NCBI GenBank assembly: GCA_031283515.1
Contig: JAITBS010000375.1
Coordinates: 1 to 6,467 of the forward strand
Direction of reading: 5' to 3'
Length of the DNA stretch: 6,467 nucleotides
From: Planctomycetaceae bacterium
GTDB lineage: Bacteria; Planctomycetota; Planctomycetia; Pirellulales; Thermoguttaceae
Part shown: in pieces, positions 5,185-6,467 of the stretch
How positions within the stretch are numbered: the first letter of the stretch is position 1
Layout: the number at the start of each line of letters is the position of its first letter
Made by a program: the position numbers and the translations under genes
Notes under the pieces: generated by a model
Seen by the model: only the letters and a program-made list of their open reading frames with translations
The model's database searches: none
Told to the model about the DNA's origin: nothing

Positions 5185-6467
5185 ATGGACAAAGAAAAAC
5201 GCCGACATTTTATAACGTTACTGAATTTGCATTATGATGCGGAATTGCCGATCATTCAGCGGCGGGACGAAATTATGGAACAGATTCGGGAGAATCAGGT
5301 TCTTGTTGTTTGTGGTGAAACCGGTTCCGGCAAATCAACTCAACTTCCGAAAATTTGTCTCGAAATCGGACGCGGTATCAACGGAACTATCGGGCATACC
5401 CAACCGCGTCGAATTGCCGCACGATCAATCGCCGCACGAATCGCCGACGAATTAGAAACTCCGCTCGGTCAAGGTGTCGGTTATAAAGTTCGGTTCGATG
5501 AAAAAATCAGTCCCGATTCTCTCATCAAATTAATGACCGACGGTATTCTGCTTGCCGAATCACAAACCGATAAAAACTTCCGCCAATACGATACAATTAT
5601 TATCGACGAAGCCCATGAACGATCTCTTAATATTGATTTTCTGCTTGGTATGATGAAACGTTTATTACCGCATCGTCCCGATCTTAAATTGATCATCACT
5701 TCCGCAACCATTGATGCCAAACGTTTTGCCGGACATTTTACCGATAAACGAATTAATCACGGTAAACCGGTTCCTGTGATCGAAGTTACCGGACGAACTT
5801 TTCCGATAGATATTCTGTACAAAAATCTCGGAGAATTTGACGGCATCAATGACGATTCCGGTGAAACCGGTGTTCAGGAACGAGCAATTTTAACGGCAGT
5901 TGAAGAACTCACACAATTGGGCAATGGCGATATTCTTATTTTCCTTCCGACAGAACACGATATTTTTGAAACGGCAAAAACATTACGCTCGCATCTAACC
6001 AATCAAACCGAAATTTTACCGCTTTATGCACGATTACCGGTTCATCAGCAGCAAAAAGTTTTTCAAACATCATTGTTACGGCGAATTATTCTGGCAACCA
6101 ATGTTGCGGAATCTTCGCTGACCGTACCGGGAATACGTTACGTTATCGACACCGGAACAGCAAGAATCAGCCGATACTCCGCCCGTTCACGAACACAACG
6201 TTTACCTATCGAAGCCATATCACAAGCGTCCGCCGATCAACGGGCTGGGCGTTGTGGACGAATTGGTCGCGGTGTTTGTATCCGGCTTTACTCGGAATTA
6301 GATTACAAAAATCGTGAACGATACACTACGCCGGAAATTCAACGTACAAATTTAGCTTCCGTCATTCTGCAAACAATGTCGCTTCGTTTGGGAAATATCG
6401 AAACATTTCCCTTTCTCGATCCGCCGCGAACCACAGCAATTGCCGATGGTTACAAGACCTTGTTTGA
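5185..6467 (+). CDS. hrpA: ATP-dependent DEAH-box RNA helicase HrpA, 5' part (runs off the window)
   Basis: HrpA is an ATP-driven 3'-5' RNA helicase of the DEAH/RHA group, linked in other bacteria to RNA processing and ribosome rescue. The visible 427 residues hold the helicase core in order: Walker A GETGSGKST (44-52, Lys50), HTQPRRIAAR, LMTDGILLAE, Walker B DEAH (141-144), SAT (173-175), TNVAESSLTVPG (305-316) and motif VI QRAGRCGRIGR (352-362). The start of the ratchet/winged-helix region follows. ELPIIQRRDEI and HTQPRR closely match E. coli HrpA, which makes the call firm. The frame opens after a TAA at 5176, and ATG 5185 is the first start; another ATG four bases earlier (5181) is out of frame. 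No Shine-Dalgarno is visible. This start lacks the N-terminal extension of roughly 70 residues in E. coli HrpA. The gene has no stop in the window; full HrpA proteins reach about 1,300 residues, so roughly two thirds lie beyond the edge. Confidence 0.93.
   Translation, partial: MDKEKRRHFITLLNLHYDAELPIIQRRDEIMEQIRENQVLVVCGETGSGKSTQLPKICLEIGRGINGTIGHTQPRRIAARSIAARIADELETPLGQGVGYKVRFDEKISPDSLIKLMTDGILLAESQTDKNFRQYDTIIIDEAHERSLNIDFLLGMMKRLLPHRPDLKLIITSATIDAKRFAGHFTDKRINHGKPVPVIEVTGRTFPIDILYKNLGEFDGINDDSGETGVQERAILTAVEELTQLGNGDILIFLPTEHDIFETAKTLRSHLTNQTEILPLYARLPVHQQQKVFQTSLLRRIILATNVAESSLTVPGIRYVIDTGTARISRYSARSRTQRLPIEAISQASADQRAGRCGRIGRGVCIRLYSELDYKNRERYTTPEIQRTNLASVILQTMSLRLGNIETFPFLDPPRTTAIADGYKTLF

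Noticed and set aside
5185..6467. Possible frameshift or degeneration of hrpA at its 5' end
   Set aside because: All helicase motifs appear in order in one uninterrupted frame to the window edge. The gene is simply cut by the window.

Overview
The window is an AT-rich bacterial chromosome segment, about 40% GC by eye. It carries four protein genes, all on the + strand: a secreted S41/C-terminal-processing protease (276-2159), a GATase1-like protein of unknown function (2546-3376), methionyl-tRNA formyltransferase Fmt (about 3695-4864) and the first third of an HrpA-type DEAH-box RNA helicase (5185 to the window edge). The protease has a signal peptide, a TPR-like helical segment, a PDZ domain and an S41 catalytic domain. 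That layout, together with single genes separated by long spacers, suggests a low-GC member of the Planctomycetota. This assignment is an inference from architecture and recalled family resemblance, not from a marker gene.

Layout. Positions 1-275 hold a possible weak terminator of an upstream gene, a promoter-like pair (TTGCTT-17-TATAAT) and a GC-richer leader of about 125 nt with several potential stems before the protease. The protease has its complete catalytic Ser508/Lys533/Gln537 set. A 386-bp spacer follows, with a 12-bp tandem duplication, a near-consensus promoter and a perfect 18-bp dyad over the -10 box, then a strong Shine-Dalgarno and the GATase1-like gene. The next spacer of about 318 bp holds two inverted repeats, a weak promoter and a TAC/TAA trinucleotide repeat that abuts an AAGGAG. 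The fmt reading frame follows. Its homology clearly extends upstream of the first ATG (3791), yet there is no ATG, GTG or TTG in frame back to the preceding stop at 3593. The spacer between fmt and hrpA (320 bp) is filled mostly by a MITE-like repeat with perfect 20-bp inverted arms and extra copies of an ATCTGCG core.

How the genes relate. Fmt (initiator tRNA formylation) and HrpA (RNA helicase) are both translation or RNA housekeeping proteins, and the protease acts outside the cytoplasm. The spacers are long and at least some genes seem to have their own promoters, so I see co-orientation but no convincing operon. I find no defence system, CRISPR array, tRNA or rRNA. The features most worth a second look are the missing fmt start codon, the inverted-repeat element before hrpA and the potentially structured protease leader.
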